A stretch of DNA of 64,000 nucleotides from Denitrobaculum sp965225735 (GCA_965225735.1 CBDDBN010000030.1:1306390-1370389); one strand, 5' to 3'; shown: positions 48,655 to 57,710, numbered from the stretch's first letter. The notes: a model not told the origin generated them from the sequence alone. Made by a program: numbers and translations.

Positions 48655-49596
48655 CTATGCTTCTGCGGGCGCATCTGTTGCGACTTTGCCTTCGCCCGAT
48701 GACGGATTCACCGCGCGTTCGCGCTGAGATTCTCTTTTGATGTCCCTGTGAGTCAGACTGACCTTGCCCCAATGGACCGTCAGCCATTCGGCAAGCTGTT
48801 CCGCCAGCGCAACCGAACGATGCCGTCCGCCGGTACAGCCGAAGGCGATGGTCAGATAACTCTTACCCTCGCTTTCGTAGCGCGGCAGCAGTGGCTTCAA
48901 CATCGCGGTCAGCCCCGAAAAGAACGGCACGAAAGCCGTATCTTCGGAAATATAGTCGACGACCGCTTGATCCTGTCCCGAAAGCGGCCGCAGATCCTGC
49001 ACATAGTGTGGATTGGTCAGGAAACGGACATCGAATACCAGATCCGCTTCGCGCGGGAGCCCGAAACGATAGGAAAAGGAGGTGACGAAGATCGCCATGC
49101 CCGAAGCTTCGGAGAGGCCGAGCCGGCCCACGATCTGCTGGCGAAGTGCACCAAGCGTGAGGTTCGAGGTGTCGATGACACAATCGGCACGGCTGCGCAG
49201 AGGGAAAACCAGGCGCCGCTCGGCGGTAATCCCATCGTGCAGCGGCCGGTCTTGCGAGAGCGGGTGACGCCGGCGGGTTTCGGTGAAGCGGCGGCTGAGC
49301 ACCTCGTCGTCGCAGTCGAGAAACAGCAGTTTGAGATCGAGGTTCTGTCGGCAATCCAGCGCGTCCAACTGTTGCAGAAAGGGCTCAACCGCGAAGTTGC
49401 GCGTACGGATATCGACACCGACGGCCACCGAGCGTTCAGCGCCCCCCTCGTCGATCATGGTCTCCAGCAGGTTTAGCGGCAGATTGTCGATTGCCTCGAA
49501 ACCGACGTCTTCCAGGACGCTGAGCGCTGAGGAGCGGCCCGCTCCGGAAAGACCGGTCACCAAAACAACTTTTAAAGGAGGCGTCTCTTCAGACAT
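48655..49596 (-). CDS. rapZ: RapZ/YvcJ family nucleotide-binding protein (RNase adapter)
   Basis: About 313 residues from ATG 49596; M codons at 49611 and 49629 are alternatives. The P-loop reads GLSGAGRSSAL with Arg where E. coli has Lys, which I believe is common in alphaproteobacterial members. VLEDVGFEAIDNLPLNL follows. The C-terminal half has FGCTGGRHRSVALAE. In E. coli RapZ senses GlcN6P and guides RNase E to small RNAs; in this group its role is little known. It lies in the hprK-PTS operon, the same position as in many bacteria. Confidence 0.93.
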   Translation of the reverse strand: MSEETPPLKVVLVTGLSGAGRSSALSVLEDVGFEAIDNLPLNLLETMIDEGGAERSVAVGVDIRTRNFAVEPFLQQLDALDCRQNLDLKLLFLDCDDEVLSRRFTETRRRHPLSQDRPLHDGITAERRLVFPLRSRADCVIDTSNLTLGALRQQIVGRLGLSEASGMAIFVTSFSYRFGLPREADLVFDVRFLTNPHYVQDLRPLSGQDQAVVDYISEDTAFVPFFSGLTAMLKPLLPRYESEGKSYLTIAFGCTGGRHRSVALAEQLAEWLTVHWGKVSLTHRDIKRESQRERAVNPSSGEGKVATDAPAEA

Positions 49597-49662
49597 CGCC
49601 GCATATTCCATCAACCCAAGACTGGCCATCGACCCGAAACTGGACCGAACCCACCGAGTCTC

Positions 49663-50121
49663 CTAATCGCGGTCCATAATAAACCTGCTCATATCCCGCA
49701 CGGCAAGCCGCAGCTTCGCGGTCGCCGAGGCTTCGAAAGGGAACAAATCGAGACTGGGCAGGGAAAGGCCCAGGAACCTGCGGGTTTCGGGCTTGGGTAA
49801 GCGTTCGATCTTATCTGGTGCTGTCAGGTTTACACAGAGCGATAGCGGTGCAGATTCGAGATGGGGTAGGGGAACGATCCCGAGTCCGCGGACCTCCATG
49901 CGGCCGGCAATGGCCTCCGGCGGCGATGCCCAGAGCCTGTCATTGTGCCGCGAGAGAAGGGTTTGATCGTCCGAGACAAGCACCGCGCCCTGATCGATCA
50001 GTCGGAGCGCCAGATCGGATTTGCCAGCGCCGGAGGGACCGAACAAGAGGACAGCCGCGGTGTCTTCCGCCTCTTGCGGCAGGGCGACGCAGGTGGCGTG
50101 AAGCAGTAGCCCCTCGCTCAC
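49663..50121 (-). CDS. hprK: HPr kinase/phosphorylase, short alphaproteobacterial form
   Basis: A 152-residue catalytic-domain-only HprK. The P-loop is FGPSGAGKSDLALRLID, then VLVSDDQTLL and VRGLGIVPLPH, which corresponds to the family signature. The N-terminal domain found in Firmicutes is missing, as is usual in Alphaproteobacteria. It would phosphorylate the serine of HPr encoded in the same operon. It begins 1 bp after the chvG stop. Confidence 0.94.
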   Translation of the reverse strand: MSEGLLLHATCVALPQEAEDTAAVLLFGPSGAGKSDLALRLIDQGAVLVSDDQTLLSRHNDRLWASPPEAIAGRMEVRGLGIVPLPHLESAPLSLCVNLTAPDKIERLPKPETRRFLGLSLPSLDLFPFEASATAKLRLAVRDMSRFIMDRD

Positions 50122-50122
50122 T

Positions 50123-51931
50123 TCAGGTCTCCTCGGCCGGTAGGGTGATTTTGAAACGCGTACCGGCCACGTCTCCGGAACCGGTGAAGCGATTTTGTGC
50201 TGATATCTGCCCGCCGTGCGCCTCGACGATCTGCTTGGAGATACTGAGTCCCAGACCGGAATGAGTGCCGAATTTCTCTGACTTGGGGCGCTCGGTGTAG
50301 AAACGGTCGAAGATCGCTTCCAGCTTTCCTTCCGGAATGCCTGGGCCTTCGTCGGAAATGGTCAAGATGATCTCATTGTCCTGACGCTCGGCATGCAGCC
50401 GGATCAGACCGCCGGGTGGACTGAAGGTGACGGCGTTGCTGATCAGATTGCGCAAGACCTGACCTAGCCGCCCTTCGATGCCCTGGACGATCAACGGCCG
50501 ATTGTCGGAAACCTCGACCTGGAAGCGCGGTCCGTCCTCAGCTGTCGTGGCCCGGTGAACCTCGACCAGCGCGTCGAGCAGGCGACCGACATCGACCGAT
50601 TCGGTTTGCGCTCGCGATAGCTCGGCATCCAGGCGGGAGGCGTCCGAAATGTCGGAGATCAGGCGGTCCAGGCGCTGAACGTCGTCCAGAATGATTGCCA
50701 TCAGGCGCTTCTGTTGCTTGGGATCCTCAATTCGCGCCACAGTTTCCACCGCGCTGCGTAGAGAGGTCAGAGGATTCTTGATTTCATGCGCGACATCGGC
50801 GGCGAAACCTTCGATGGCATCGAGCCGGTTCCAGAGGGCCTCTGTCATATCGCGCAGGGCACCTGACAACTCGCCGATTTCGTCGCGCCGATAGGTGAAG
50901 TCCGGGATCTCATACTGGCGCCCCTTACCATAGCGGACCCGGTCGGCGGCTTCGGCGAGACGCACCAGCGGCCGCGCGATGATGCCTGCCAGATAGAGCG
51001 AGATCAGGATCGTCATGCCCAGCGCGACGCCGCAGACCATCAGGATGTCGATCCGCCGATCACGTACGGCGGCTTCGATATGGCTGCCCCCGGTCGAAAG
51101 CATGAGGGCGCCCAGGATGCGACGGTAGCGCTGCACGGGCACGGCAACCGACAGGACCAGATGCGCAGAACGGTCCTGGCGCACCATCCCTGGGCTGTCG
51201 CCGCGCAGAGCCCCGAGCACTTCTTCGTAGTCGTTGGCCTTTTGTATCGAAGCCTCACGGTAGAGCTCGAAGTTTTCCTGGCCGGGCAGCCAGTTGACGA
51301 GCCGGTCTATCTGACGTGCCATCCAGCCCATGGGGAGGCCGCCTTCCGGCGGCGGCAACTCGATGATCTGCACCTGACCGCCCGGTCCGATCAGCACATA
51401 GCTGTCTGCGATGATTTCCTTGTTTTCCTCGAAGAGGCGCGCGCGGACCCCGGTTTCCGGCAGCAGCACCCGCATCAGGCTGCGGGCTTGATCGGGCACC
51501 AGTTTTTCTTCGCCAATCTGGGCGGTCTCCACGGCGCTGTTGGCGAGACTGAGCGAGAAGGCGCGCGCCTGGATCCGAAGGGAGTCGAGTTCCGAGCCGA
51601 TCAGCGATCGCTGATACTGCGTGAGATGGAGGAGCCCGAAGACAGGGATCAGCAGCACCAGCGTATTGAGCGCCAGGATCCGGCGGGTCAGCGGGGAGCG
51701 CCAGGAACGGCGCCAGCGCCGCTTTGCAACAGGGGCGGCGGCTTCCGGTTCTGCGGAGAGCGGTGTCGGACCGCTTTCTACCGCTTTTGGCTGGGCCGGG
51801 ACTTCCTTGAGCTTGGCTCTGGCGAAATTTCTGAGGGCGCGAGCCGGAACCACCAGACGCGTCGCTTTGGCGCGCCGATCACTGTCAATGGTGATGCGCC
51901 GGTCACCGACGCCGGCCCGCCGCTCCGTCAC
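50123..51931 (-). CDS. chvG: Sensor histidine kinase ChvG
   Basis: A 602-residue kinase. After a basic cytoplasmic N-terminal part, transmembrane helix 1 lies near residues 83-103 (ILALNTLVLLIPVFGLLHL), followed by a periplasmic sensor of about 200 residues, a second helix near residue 300 (ILMVCGVALGMTILISLYLAGI), HAMP, then HisKA with VAHEIKNPLTSLRSAVE and an HATPase domain with NLISNAVTFSPPGG, DEGPGIPEG and SGLGLSISKQIVEAHGG. ChvG/ExoS-type kinases respond to acid and cell-envelope stress and control exopolysaccharide and central metabolism. ATG overlaps the chvI stop by 4 bp. Confidence 0.95.
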   Translation of the reverse strand: MTERRAGVGDRRITIDSDRRAKATRLVVPARALRNFARAKLKEVPAQPKAVESGPTPLSAEPEAAAPVAKRRWRRSWRSPLTRRILALNTLVLLIPVFGLLHLTQYQRSLIGSELDSLRIQARAFSLSLANSAVETAQIGEEKLVPDQARSLMRVLLPETGVRARLFEENKEIIADSYVLIGPGGQVQIIELPPPEGGLPMGWMARQIDRLVNWLPGQENFELYREASIQKANDYEEVLGALRGDSPGMVRQDRSAHLVLSVAVPVQRYRRILGALMLSTGGSHIEAAVRDRRIDILMVCGVALGMTILISLYLAGIIARPLVRLAEAADRVRYGKGRQYEIPDFTYRRDEIGELSGALRDMTEALWNRLDAIEGFAADVAHEIKNPLTSLRSAVETVARIEDPKQQKRLMAIILDDVQRLDRLISDISDASRLDAELSRAQTESVDVGRLLDALVEVHRATTAEDGPRFQVEVSDNRPLIVQGIEGRLGQVLRNLISNAVTFSPPGGLIRLHAERQDNEIILTISDEGPGIPEGKLEAIFDRFYTERPKSEKFGTHSGLGLSISKQIVEAHGGQISAQNRFTGSGDVAGTRFKITLPAEET

Positions 51932-52632
51932 TGCTCGCGGTACCGGTACCCCACGCCATAGAGCGTCTCGATCTGCGCGAAGTCGTCGTCGGCATCCTTG
52001 AATTTTTTGCGTAACCGCTTGATATGGCTGTCAATCGTCCGGTCGTCGACGTAGATCGAATCGCCGTAGGCCGAATCCATCAGTTGGTCGCGATTCTTAA
52101 CGTGGCCGGGGCGCTGGGCCAGGGCCTTGAGGATCAGGAACTCGGTAACCGTCAGGTTGATCGGCTCGCTCTTCCAGGTGCAGAGGTGACGTGCCGGATC
52201 CAGCATCAGATCGCCGCGCACCAAGGGCGGTTCGACCCCTTCCTGCTCCGTTTCGTTCTGCGCCGCGCGCTCGCGCCTTAGCAACGCCCGGATCCGTTCG
52301 ATCAAGAGACGCTGGGAAAAGGGTTTCGTGATGTAGTCGTCCGCGCCCATGCGCAGGCCGAGCACCTCGTCGATCTCATCGTCCTTCGAGGTCAGGAAAA
52401 TGACCGGCACATTGGACGTCTGGCGCAGCCGGCCCAACAGTTCCATGCCGTCCATGCGCGGCATCTTGATATCCAGGACCGCCAGATCCACGGGATTTGC
52501 ATTCAGGCCCCGCATCGCCTCGGTGCCGTCGTTATAGGTGCGCACCTTGAAGCCTTCCGCCTCCAGCGCGATGGAGACAGAGGTCAGAATGTTACGGTCG
52601 TCATCGACCAGGGCAATTGTCGGCTGCATCAT
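51928..52632 (-). CDS. chvI: Response regulator ChvI
   Basis: A 234-residue OmpR-class regulator. The receiver domain has ALVDDDRNIL, the phospho-acceptor Asp in LAVLDIKMPRMDG and the conserved Lys in YITKPFS; the C-terminal winged helix has LTVTEFLILKALAQRPGHVKNRDQL and IDSHIKRLRKKF. It heads the chvI-chvG-hprK-rapZ-EIIA-ptsH-ptsP operon. Its promoter should lie in the gap from 52633. Confidence 0.96.
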   Translation of the reverse strand: MMQPTIALVDDDRNILTSVSIALEAEGFKVRTYNDGTEAMRGLNANPVDLAVLDIKMPRMDGMELLGRLRQTSNVPVIFLTSKDDEIDEVLGLRMGADDYITKPFSQRLLIERIRALLRRERAAQNETEQEGVEPPLVRGDLMLDPARHLCTWKSEPINLTVTEFLILKALAQRPGHVKNRDQLMDSAYGDSIYVDDRTIDSHIKRLRKKFKDADDDFAQIETLYGVGYRYREQ

Positions 52633-53024
52633 CGTCTTTCTTTATAGTGTTTTTGACCCCCGGGGAACAACTTGCGCTTTTCCGGGGCAATTCTGTGGCT
52701 TTTCGCGCTCCAGTAATCGCCATTCTGTGGCGTTTTTGGGGCAAGCTGAAGGCGCAACCTGGATCATTGGTAAAGCCGCGATCGGACAAAAGCCCTCGAT
52801 TCTCGAGAATCTGAGGGCTTTCCTGGTTAAGGCGCGCCACGGGGAAATGGGGACGGTCCCCTCCGCGCGACCACAGATTTGATACAAACAGGTGGCGGCT
52901 AGGTCTGTTATCTCTGTCTTAAGATATTGTTTTTGCTTGTCATATTTTTGAAACGCTCGTGACTGTCGGCGGAGAATGCTCTGCTGCCGGACAAATCACT
53001 GCGCGCGAAAACCGGACGGACTTC
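52633..53024. promoter_or_regulatory. Divergent intergenic region with a 17-bp direct repeat and a small hairpin
   Basis: Between chvI and the acyltransferase. GCAATTCTGTGGCTTTT (52687-52703) is nearly repeated as GCCATTCTGTGGCGTTT (52719-52735), 32 bp apart. The second copy can form CGCCA-TTCTG-TGGCG followed by five T, a short terminator-like hairpin. The repeats could bind ChvI, but I do not know the binding motif in this group. No gene is seen. Confidence 0.4.
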
Positions 53025-55010
53025 ATGAAGGATTACAGAGCCGACATCGACGGACTGCGCGGCATTGCCGTACTGGCTGTAATCGCGTTTCACATCGATG
53101 AAAGTCTGCTCCCAGGCGGGTTCGCCGGTGTCGATATCTTTTTCGTCATCTCCGGTTTTCTTATATCCCGCAATATCTTAACTGAGATTTCGGAAGAACG
53201 TTTTTCGCTTCTGGACTTCTACCGCCGACGGGTAAAGCGCATCGCGCCGGCGCTTTTGGTCGTCATTGCCGCGACGTTGGTCTTCGCGCAGTTTTGGCTG
53301 CTGCCCGAGGATGCGGAGCGCGCAGCGGATTCGGCACTTTGGTCCTTGTTTTCGCTGTCGAATTTCTATTTCTGGCTCAACCTCGATAGCAGCTATTTCG
53401 CCGAGGCCAGCAACGAGTTGCCCCTGCTGCATCTCTGGTCGTTGGCCGTAGAGGAGCAATTTTATCTGATCTGGCCGTTGCTTTTGCTTCTGCTCTATCG
53501 CGCCGGACGAACCTCTAACTTGATGATTTTAATGATTATTATGGCTCTGGCGTCATTTCTGTACGCCGAGGTCGCATTTCATCAGGACCCAGCCTTCGCC
53601 TACTACATGCTGCCAACGCGGGCGGGTGAGCTGCTCCTTGGCGCGCTGGTCGCTGTGGCCGTGATGCGAGACGCAGGGCGCGTTGTTCCTGCCGCCGCGA
53701 TGGCACCGCTGAGCTGGTTGGGCGCGGCACTCTTGGTCTCAAGTCTGGTGCTGCTCTCGGAAAGCCTCGTTTTTCCAGGCCTTTACGCCATCCCGCCGGC
53801 CCTCGGAGCTGCGCTTGTTATCCTGGCGGGACAGTATCACTCCGGCGGATGCGCGCGGCTTCTCGCATTCAAGCCTTTGGTTTGGGTCGGTCTGATTTCC
53901 TATTCCGCCTATCTCTGGCACTGGCCGCTTCTTGCTTTTCTGCGTTATGGCTACGGCGAGATTTCGGCCGTCATGGGCGTCGCCGTCTTTGTGGCGACGC
54001 TTTCACTCGCATGGCTGACCTACCGTTTCGTGGAGCAACCGGCCAGACATTCCAAGGCGCCCGCGGGGAAAATCATTCTTTCTCAATATCTTGTGCCTGC
54101 CAGCCTTTTGGCGTGCATCAGCCTGGGTGCCATGTACGTCGACGGTTATGGCAGTCGTTTTTTCTCCGATGCCTATCGGGCGGAACTACGAGATCTCCGG
54201 GCGATCAAGGCGCGAAGTTATCGCTTCAGCTATGTCTGCCAGGAAAAACGCCTCTCCGAAGCTGATCTGAAAAAGGAAGACTGCGTCCTGGGTGCAGACA
54301 ATGCCCGCGCGCCAAGGGTCATTCTCTGGGGCGACTCCAACGCCAGTCATTATGTGGGGATGATTGCCAGTTTTGCCCGCGATGCCGGCTTTAAATTCCG
54401 TAATCTCGCCGTTGGCGCCTGTCCCGGCATCGACGGTGATCCGGCGCCTTTTGTGACTGCCGAACGCCTGTCCGATTGCCGGGCCTCACTTTCCATCGCG
54501 CGTCCAGGGCTTGAGGACTTCGACGTTGTCATTCTGTCATCCTCCTGGACGAGTTACGAAGGTTCGCGCGCTGGACTCATGCGGCGGGTCATGGCGACGG
54601 CGGAGCGTCTCGAACAATCCGGGAAGACCGTCATTCTCCTGGGCAAGGTTCCGACGATTTCGGGTTTTGATCATCGCTGCCAGGAAAAAGCACTCAGCAT
54701 TCCCTTCCTCGACTGTCCGAACCCCCAGAATCCGGTGGCTTCCGACATCAAGGCGGTGAATATCGGCCTGCGGGCCTTTGCCGCGCGTCACGACAACATC
54801 GCCTATTTCGACGCCGCACCCTATCTTTGCCCGAAAGGAAATTGTGCTGCCTTCGACCGGACGGGCCTACAGGTCTATCGAGACTTTTCTCACCTGACCA
54901 TGGCGGCTTCCTGGCGTCTTGGCCGAAGAATTCTCGAACATCAGGGCCTGCCGCTCGCCTTCGCCTTTATCAAGGAACCATCTCGGCAGTTGGCGGAAGA
55001 AAGGCGATAA
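53025..55010 (+). CDS. Acyltransferase family 3 (OafA/YrhL) with C-terminal SGNH domain
   Basis: About 661 residues from ATG 53025 (an upstream in-frame GTG at 52959 is less likely, as relatives start with YRADIDGLRGIAVLAV). Residues 1 to about 380 form ten or so membrane helices with R-x-x-G-L-R-G-I at the start and FHIDESLLPGGFAGVDIFFVISGFL. The rest is a periplasmic SGNH hydrolase-like domain with ILWGDSNASHYVG, IVILSS-type SS and the DFSHLT C-terminal Asp-x-x-His. Such proteins O-acetylate surface polysaccharides, lipopolysaccharide or peptidoglycan. Target unknown; proximity to ChvG/ChvI suggests envelope function. Confidence 0.92.
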   Translation: MKDYRADIDGLRGIAVLAVIAFHIDESLLPGGFAGVDIFFVISGFLISRNILTEISEERFSLLDFYRRRVKRIAPALLVVIAATLVFAQFWLLPEDAERAADSALWSLFSLSNFYFWLNLDSSYFAEASNELPLLHLWSLAVEEQFYLIWPLLLLLLYRAGRTSNLMILMIIMALASFLYAEVAFHQDPAFAYYMLPTRAGELLLGALVAVAVMRDAGRVVPAAAMAPLSWLGAALLVSSLVLLSESLVFPGLYAIPPALGAALVILAGQYHSGGCARLLAFKPLVWVGLISYSAYLWHWPLLAFLRYGYGEISAVMGVAVFVATLSLAWLTYRFVEQPARHSKAPAGKIILSQYLVPASLLACISLGAMYVDGYGSRFFSDAYRAELRDLRAIKARSYRFSYVCQEKRLSEADLKKEDCVLGADNARAPRVILWGDSNASHYVGMIASFARDAGFKFRNLAVGACPGIDGDPAPFVTAERLSDCRASLSIARPGLEDFDVVILSSSWTSYEGSRAGLMRRVMATAERLEQSGKTVILLGKVPTISGFDHRCQEKALSIPFLDCPNPQNPVASDIKAVNIGLRAFAARHDNIAYFDAAPYLCPKGNCAAFDRTGLQVYRDFSHLTMAASWRLGRRILEHQGLPLAFAFIKEPSRQLAEERR

Positions 55011-55078
55011 ACAGATAACTGGCTTCCAGTGCCTATCCCCTATGGTCATCGCTGGCCCGCGGCGCTAAAGATGGCGTC

Positions 55079-56101
55079 ATGACCAACGAGATCCAAACCA
55101 CCGATGTTGCGGTGATCGGCGCGGGCCCTGTCGGGCTCTTCGCCGTCTTCGAATGCGGCATGCTGAAGATGCGCTGTCATGTCATCGATGCTCTGGAAGG
55201 CATCGGAGGACAGTGCACGGCCCTCTATCCGGAAAAGCCGATCTACGACATCCCAGGCTATCCTTGTGTCCATGCTGCCGAATTGATCGATCAGCTTGAA
55301 ATCCAGGCTGCTCCTTTTGATCCCGTCTTCCATCTGGATCAGCAGGTCGAAAGCTTGAAGCAGCATGACGATGGAGGTTGGTTGCTGGGCACCGGCAAAG
55401 GCACGCAAATCCATGCCCGCGCAGTGATCATCGCTGCCGGCGCCGGCGCCTTCGGACCGAACCGGCCGCCATTGGAGGGGCTTGAAGACTACGAGGGCAA
55501 ATCGGTGTTTTACATGGTCCGGCGCCGCGAAGACCTACGCGGCAAACGCGTCGTGATCGCTGGCGGCGGCGACTCCGCAGTCGACTGGGCGCTGTCCCTT
55601 TCAGAAGTTGCCGAGAAGGTCTACGTGGTCCACCGCCGGGACCGTTTCCGCGCGGCGCCTGACAGTGTGGAGCGCATGCGCGCGCTTTCGGAGACCCCAA
55701 AACTCGACCTCATTGTCCCCTATCAGCTCTCCGGCTTGGAAGGCAACGGCGGACAGCTTTCAGCTGTTAAGGTCGCGACCCTGGATGGTGAGGAAAAGGC
55801 GCTGGAGGCCGATGTCCTGTTGCCATTCTATGGTCTGGCGACCTCGCTGGGGCCAATCGCGGGTTGGGGCCTGGATGCGGATGAACGGCAGCATATCGTC
55901 GTCAATCCAGCGACGAGTGAGACCAATCAGCAGGGAATTTTCGCGATCGGGGACATCTCGACCTATACAGGCAAGCTGAAACTGATCTTGACCGGGTTTT
56001 CCGAGGCGGCCATGGCGGCCCATGCCATTCACCGGCTTGTTTACCCTGAGCAGGAGCTGCATTTCGAGTATTCGACTTCCAAGGGCGTGCCGATCGGATA
56101 A
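55079..56101 (+). CDS. Ferredoxin--NADP reductase, thioredoxin-reductase-like type
   Basis: A 340-residue FAD/NAD(P) oxidoreductase. FAD loop VIGAGPVGLFAVFECGM, NADP loop VIAGGGDSAVDWALSL, and the C-terminal GIFAIGDISTYTGKLKLILTGFSEAAMAAH. It lacks the CxxC redox pair of thioredoxin reductases (at the expected place GDSAVDW reads without cysteines), placing it in the YumC/TrxR-like FNR group. It would supply electrons to ferredoxin-dependent enzymes. 57 bp before the HugZ-like gene, which suggests a functional pair. Confidence 0.93.
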   Translation: MTNEIQTTDVAVIGAGPVGLFAVFECGMLKMRCHVIDALEGIGGQCTALYPEKPIYDIPGYPCVHAAELIDQLEIQAAPFDPVFHLDQQVESLKQHDDGGWLLGTGKGTQIHARAVIIAAGAGAFGPNRPPLEGLEDYEGKSVFYMVRRREDLRGKRVVIAGGGDSAVDWALSLSEVAEKVYVVHRRDRFRAAPDSVERMRALSETPKLDLIVPYQLSGLEGNGGQLSAVKVATLDGEEKALEADVLLPFYGLATSLGPIAGWGLDADERQHIVVNPATSETNQQGIFAIGDISTYTGKLKLILTGFSEAAMAAHAIHRLVYPEQELHFEYSTSKGVPIG

Positions 56102-56158
56102 TCCTGATCGGCACACTGGAAGTCTCAAACAAAGCCGGCAACAGGAGCCGCCCGCAGC

Positions 56159-56926
56159 ATGGCAGAGAAAGACGCAGCTGAAACGGAAACGACACCGGGC
56201 ACGATCATCCGTGGGCTCATGCGATCGGCTGGGCAGGTCAGCCTTTCCACGTCCCTGGCCCGCGATGGATCCGGGAGACCTTACATTTCGCTGGCACTTG
56301 TCGCGCTCGATCAGGACGTGAGTCCTTTGTTGTTGCTTTCGGATCTGGCGGACCACACTGCCAACCTGAAAGCCAATCCCGAGATTGCCCTGCTGTTCGA
56401 TGGCACCAGCGGCTATCGGGATCCCTTGGCCGGACCGCGCGCATCTGTGCTTGGACGTATGGAAGTGGTCGAGGACCAGCGTTTGCTGAAGCGTTTTCTG
56501 CGTCGTCACCCGGGTTCGGAGCTCTACGCCGGTTTCAAGGACTTCAATCTCTATCGCATGGAAGTGGAAAGCGCCCACCTCGTTGCTGGTTTCGGCCAGA
56601 TTCACTGGGTCGGTGCGGCCGAGGTTCTGTTCGATGTGACCGGCACCGCCGCTTTGTCAACGGCCGAAGAGGACATCGTAAGCCACATGAACCAGGACCA
56701 CGCCGATGCCGTGGACCTGATCGCGACCCGGATTGCTATGCGACCCGCAGCCAGCGAAGAAACGCCTTGGATTATGTCCGGCGTGGATCCTGAAGGCTGT
56801 GATCTGCGCTGCGGTGCGGATCTCACCCGAGTGACCTTCGATAAGACTGTAAGGGATGCCGAAACCGCGCGGGTCGAACTGGTGAGGCTCACGAAGCGCG
56901 CGCGACAGCGCATCAATCAAGAATGA
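56159..56926 (+). CDS. HugZ-like pyridoxamine-5'-phosphate-oxidase-fold protein with DUF2470 domain
   Basis: A 255-residue two-domain protein. The first part is a split-barrel FMN-type fold (GTIIRGLMRSAGQVSLST, SDLADHTANLKANPEIALLFDG, DPLAGPRASVLGRM). The second, from about residue 165, is DUF2470 with IVSHMNQDHADAV, a His-containing motif of haem oxygenase HugZ. The pairing with a ferredoxin-NADP reductase suggests haem breakdown or haem use; the exact reaction is not shown by sequence. It converges with the next gene and overlaps its 3' end by 14 bp. Confidence 0.85.
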   Translation: MAEKDAAETETTPGTIIRGLMRSAGQVSLSTSLARDGSGRPYISLALVALDQDVSPLLLLSDLADHTANLKANPEIALLFDGTSGYRDPLAGPRASVLGRMEVVEDQRLLKRFLRRHPGSELYAGFKDFNLYRMEVESAHLVAGFGQIHWVGAAEVLFDVTGTAALSTAEEDIVSHMNQDHADAVDLIATRIAMRPAASEETPWIMSGVDPEGCDLRCGADLTRVTFDKTVRDAETARVELVRLTKRARQRINQE

Positions 56927-57473
56927 TGATCTCTTCATCGTCCTCGTTTTCCAGGATGACAACACTTTCCTGTTCTTCGATGATGAAGATACCGTCCTCT
57001 TCACCCTCGTCGATGATGACGTGGGTCGCGGAGCCCTCATAAAAGAGGAATTCCGGCTTGTCTGGCCAGTCTTCGACCACGACTACCTCGCCGTCGAAGA
57101 ATTCTGCTTCGTCAGTCGGTACCCGCGCAACAATAACGGTTGGCAACGCGGCTGTATCCTCGATCGGGATCAGCGCGAGGCGCGTTTCTTCATCCCTGTC
57201 TGTCTGAATTTGCCAGGTACCGTCCGGTCGGCGGCAGGCCGTGCCATAGGCGTCCTGCTGCTGTCCCGCGATCGTAATCTCCGTTCGATATTCACGGCAG
57301 TAAACTTCGCTGGCTTTAGCATCGGAGACCATCATGGCGATGGAGAGGAGTGTAACGAAGAAGCCGATTGCGAAGACGGAGATGAGAAAACCGGTTTCCC
57401 ATCGTGGCAATAGCTCTTTAAGGCTCGGCTGCAATTTGCAGACCTCCTTCTGTTGTTCGTTAAGCACTGGCAT
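56913..57473 (-). CDS. Hypothetical membrane protein with acidic tail and RT0821-like short motif
   Basis: A 186-residue protein. One transmembrane helix (about residues 28-50, TGFLISVFAIGFFVTLLSIAM) is followed by EVYCREYRTEITIAGQQQDAYGTACRRPDGTW, a Cys-framed motif seen at the C-terminus of the RT0821/17-kDa surface-antigen group in Rickettsiales and other Alphaproteobacteria. The last third is strongly acidic (DEGEEDG, ENEDDEEIIILD) and alternates with Ile/Val. It is the third gene of a DUF2975-HTH operon; its start overlaps the HTH gene by 14 bp. Function unknown. Confidence 0.7.
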   Translation of the reverse strand: MPVLNEQQKEVCKLQPSLKELLPRWETGFLISVFAIGFFVTLLSIAMMVSDAKASEVYCREYRTEITIAGQQQDAYGTACRRPDGTWQIQTDRDEETRLALIPIEDTAALPTVIVARVPTDEAEFFDGEVVVVEDWPDKPEFLFYEGSATHVIIDEGEEDGIFIIEEQESVVILENEDDEEIIILD

Positions 57474-57690
57474 CGGGTTTTTCCTCCGCGTTTGGTTCGA
57501 AGGCGAGAATGTCTCCGGGCTGGCAGTCCAGTGCGTCGCAGATGGCGTCCAGGGTGGAGAAACGAACAGCGCGGGCGCGGCCGGATTTCAGTATTGAGAG
57601 GTTCGGCACAGTGATGCCGATCTGTTCTGCCAGTTGACTCAACTGCATCTTGCGTTGGGCCAGAACGACATCGAGATTGACGATGATCAT
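57460..57690 (-). CDS. Small XRE-family HTH regulator (YozG type)
   Basis: A 76-residue regulator from ATG 57690, preceded by AAAGGAAAG. MIIVNLDVVLAQRKMQLSQLAEQIG is the usual start, followed by the recognition helix ITVPNLSILKSGRARAVRF and LDAICDALDCQPGDIL. Proteins of this type often follow a DUF2975 membrane protein. A longer open frame to 58083 on this strand is a frame overlap with that gene, not an N-terminal extension. It may control its own operon through the palindrome upstream. Confidence 0.9.
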   Translation of the reverse strand: MIIVNLDVVLAQRKMQLSQLAEQIGITVPNLSILKSGRARAVRFSTLDAICDALDCQPGDILAFEPNAEEKPDASA

Positions 57691-57710
57691 GGTCTTTCCT
57701 TTTGGCCTCG

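Noticed and set aside
48655..49596. Lys-to-Arg change in the RapZ P-loop as a sign of loss of function
   Set aside because: I believe Arg is common at this place in alphaproteobacterial RapZ, and the rest of the protein is intact.
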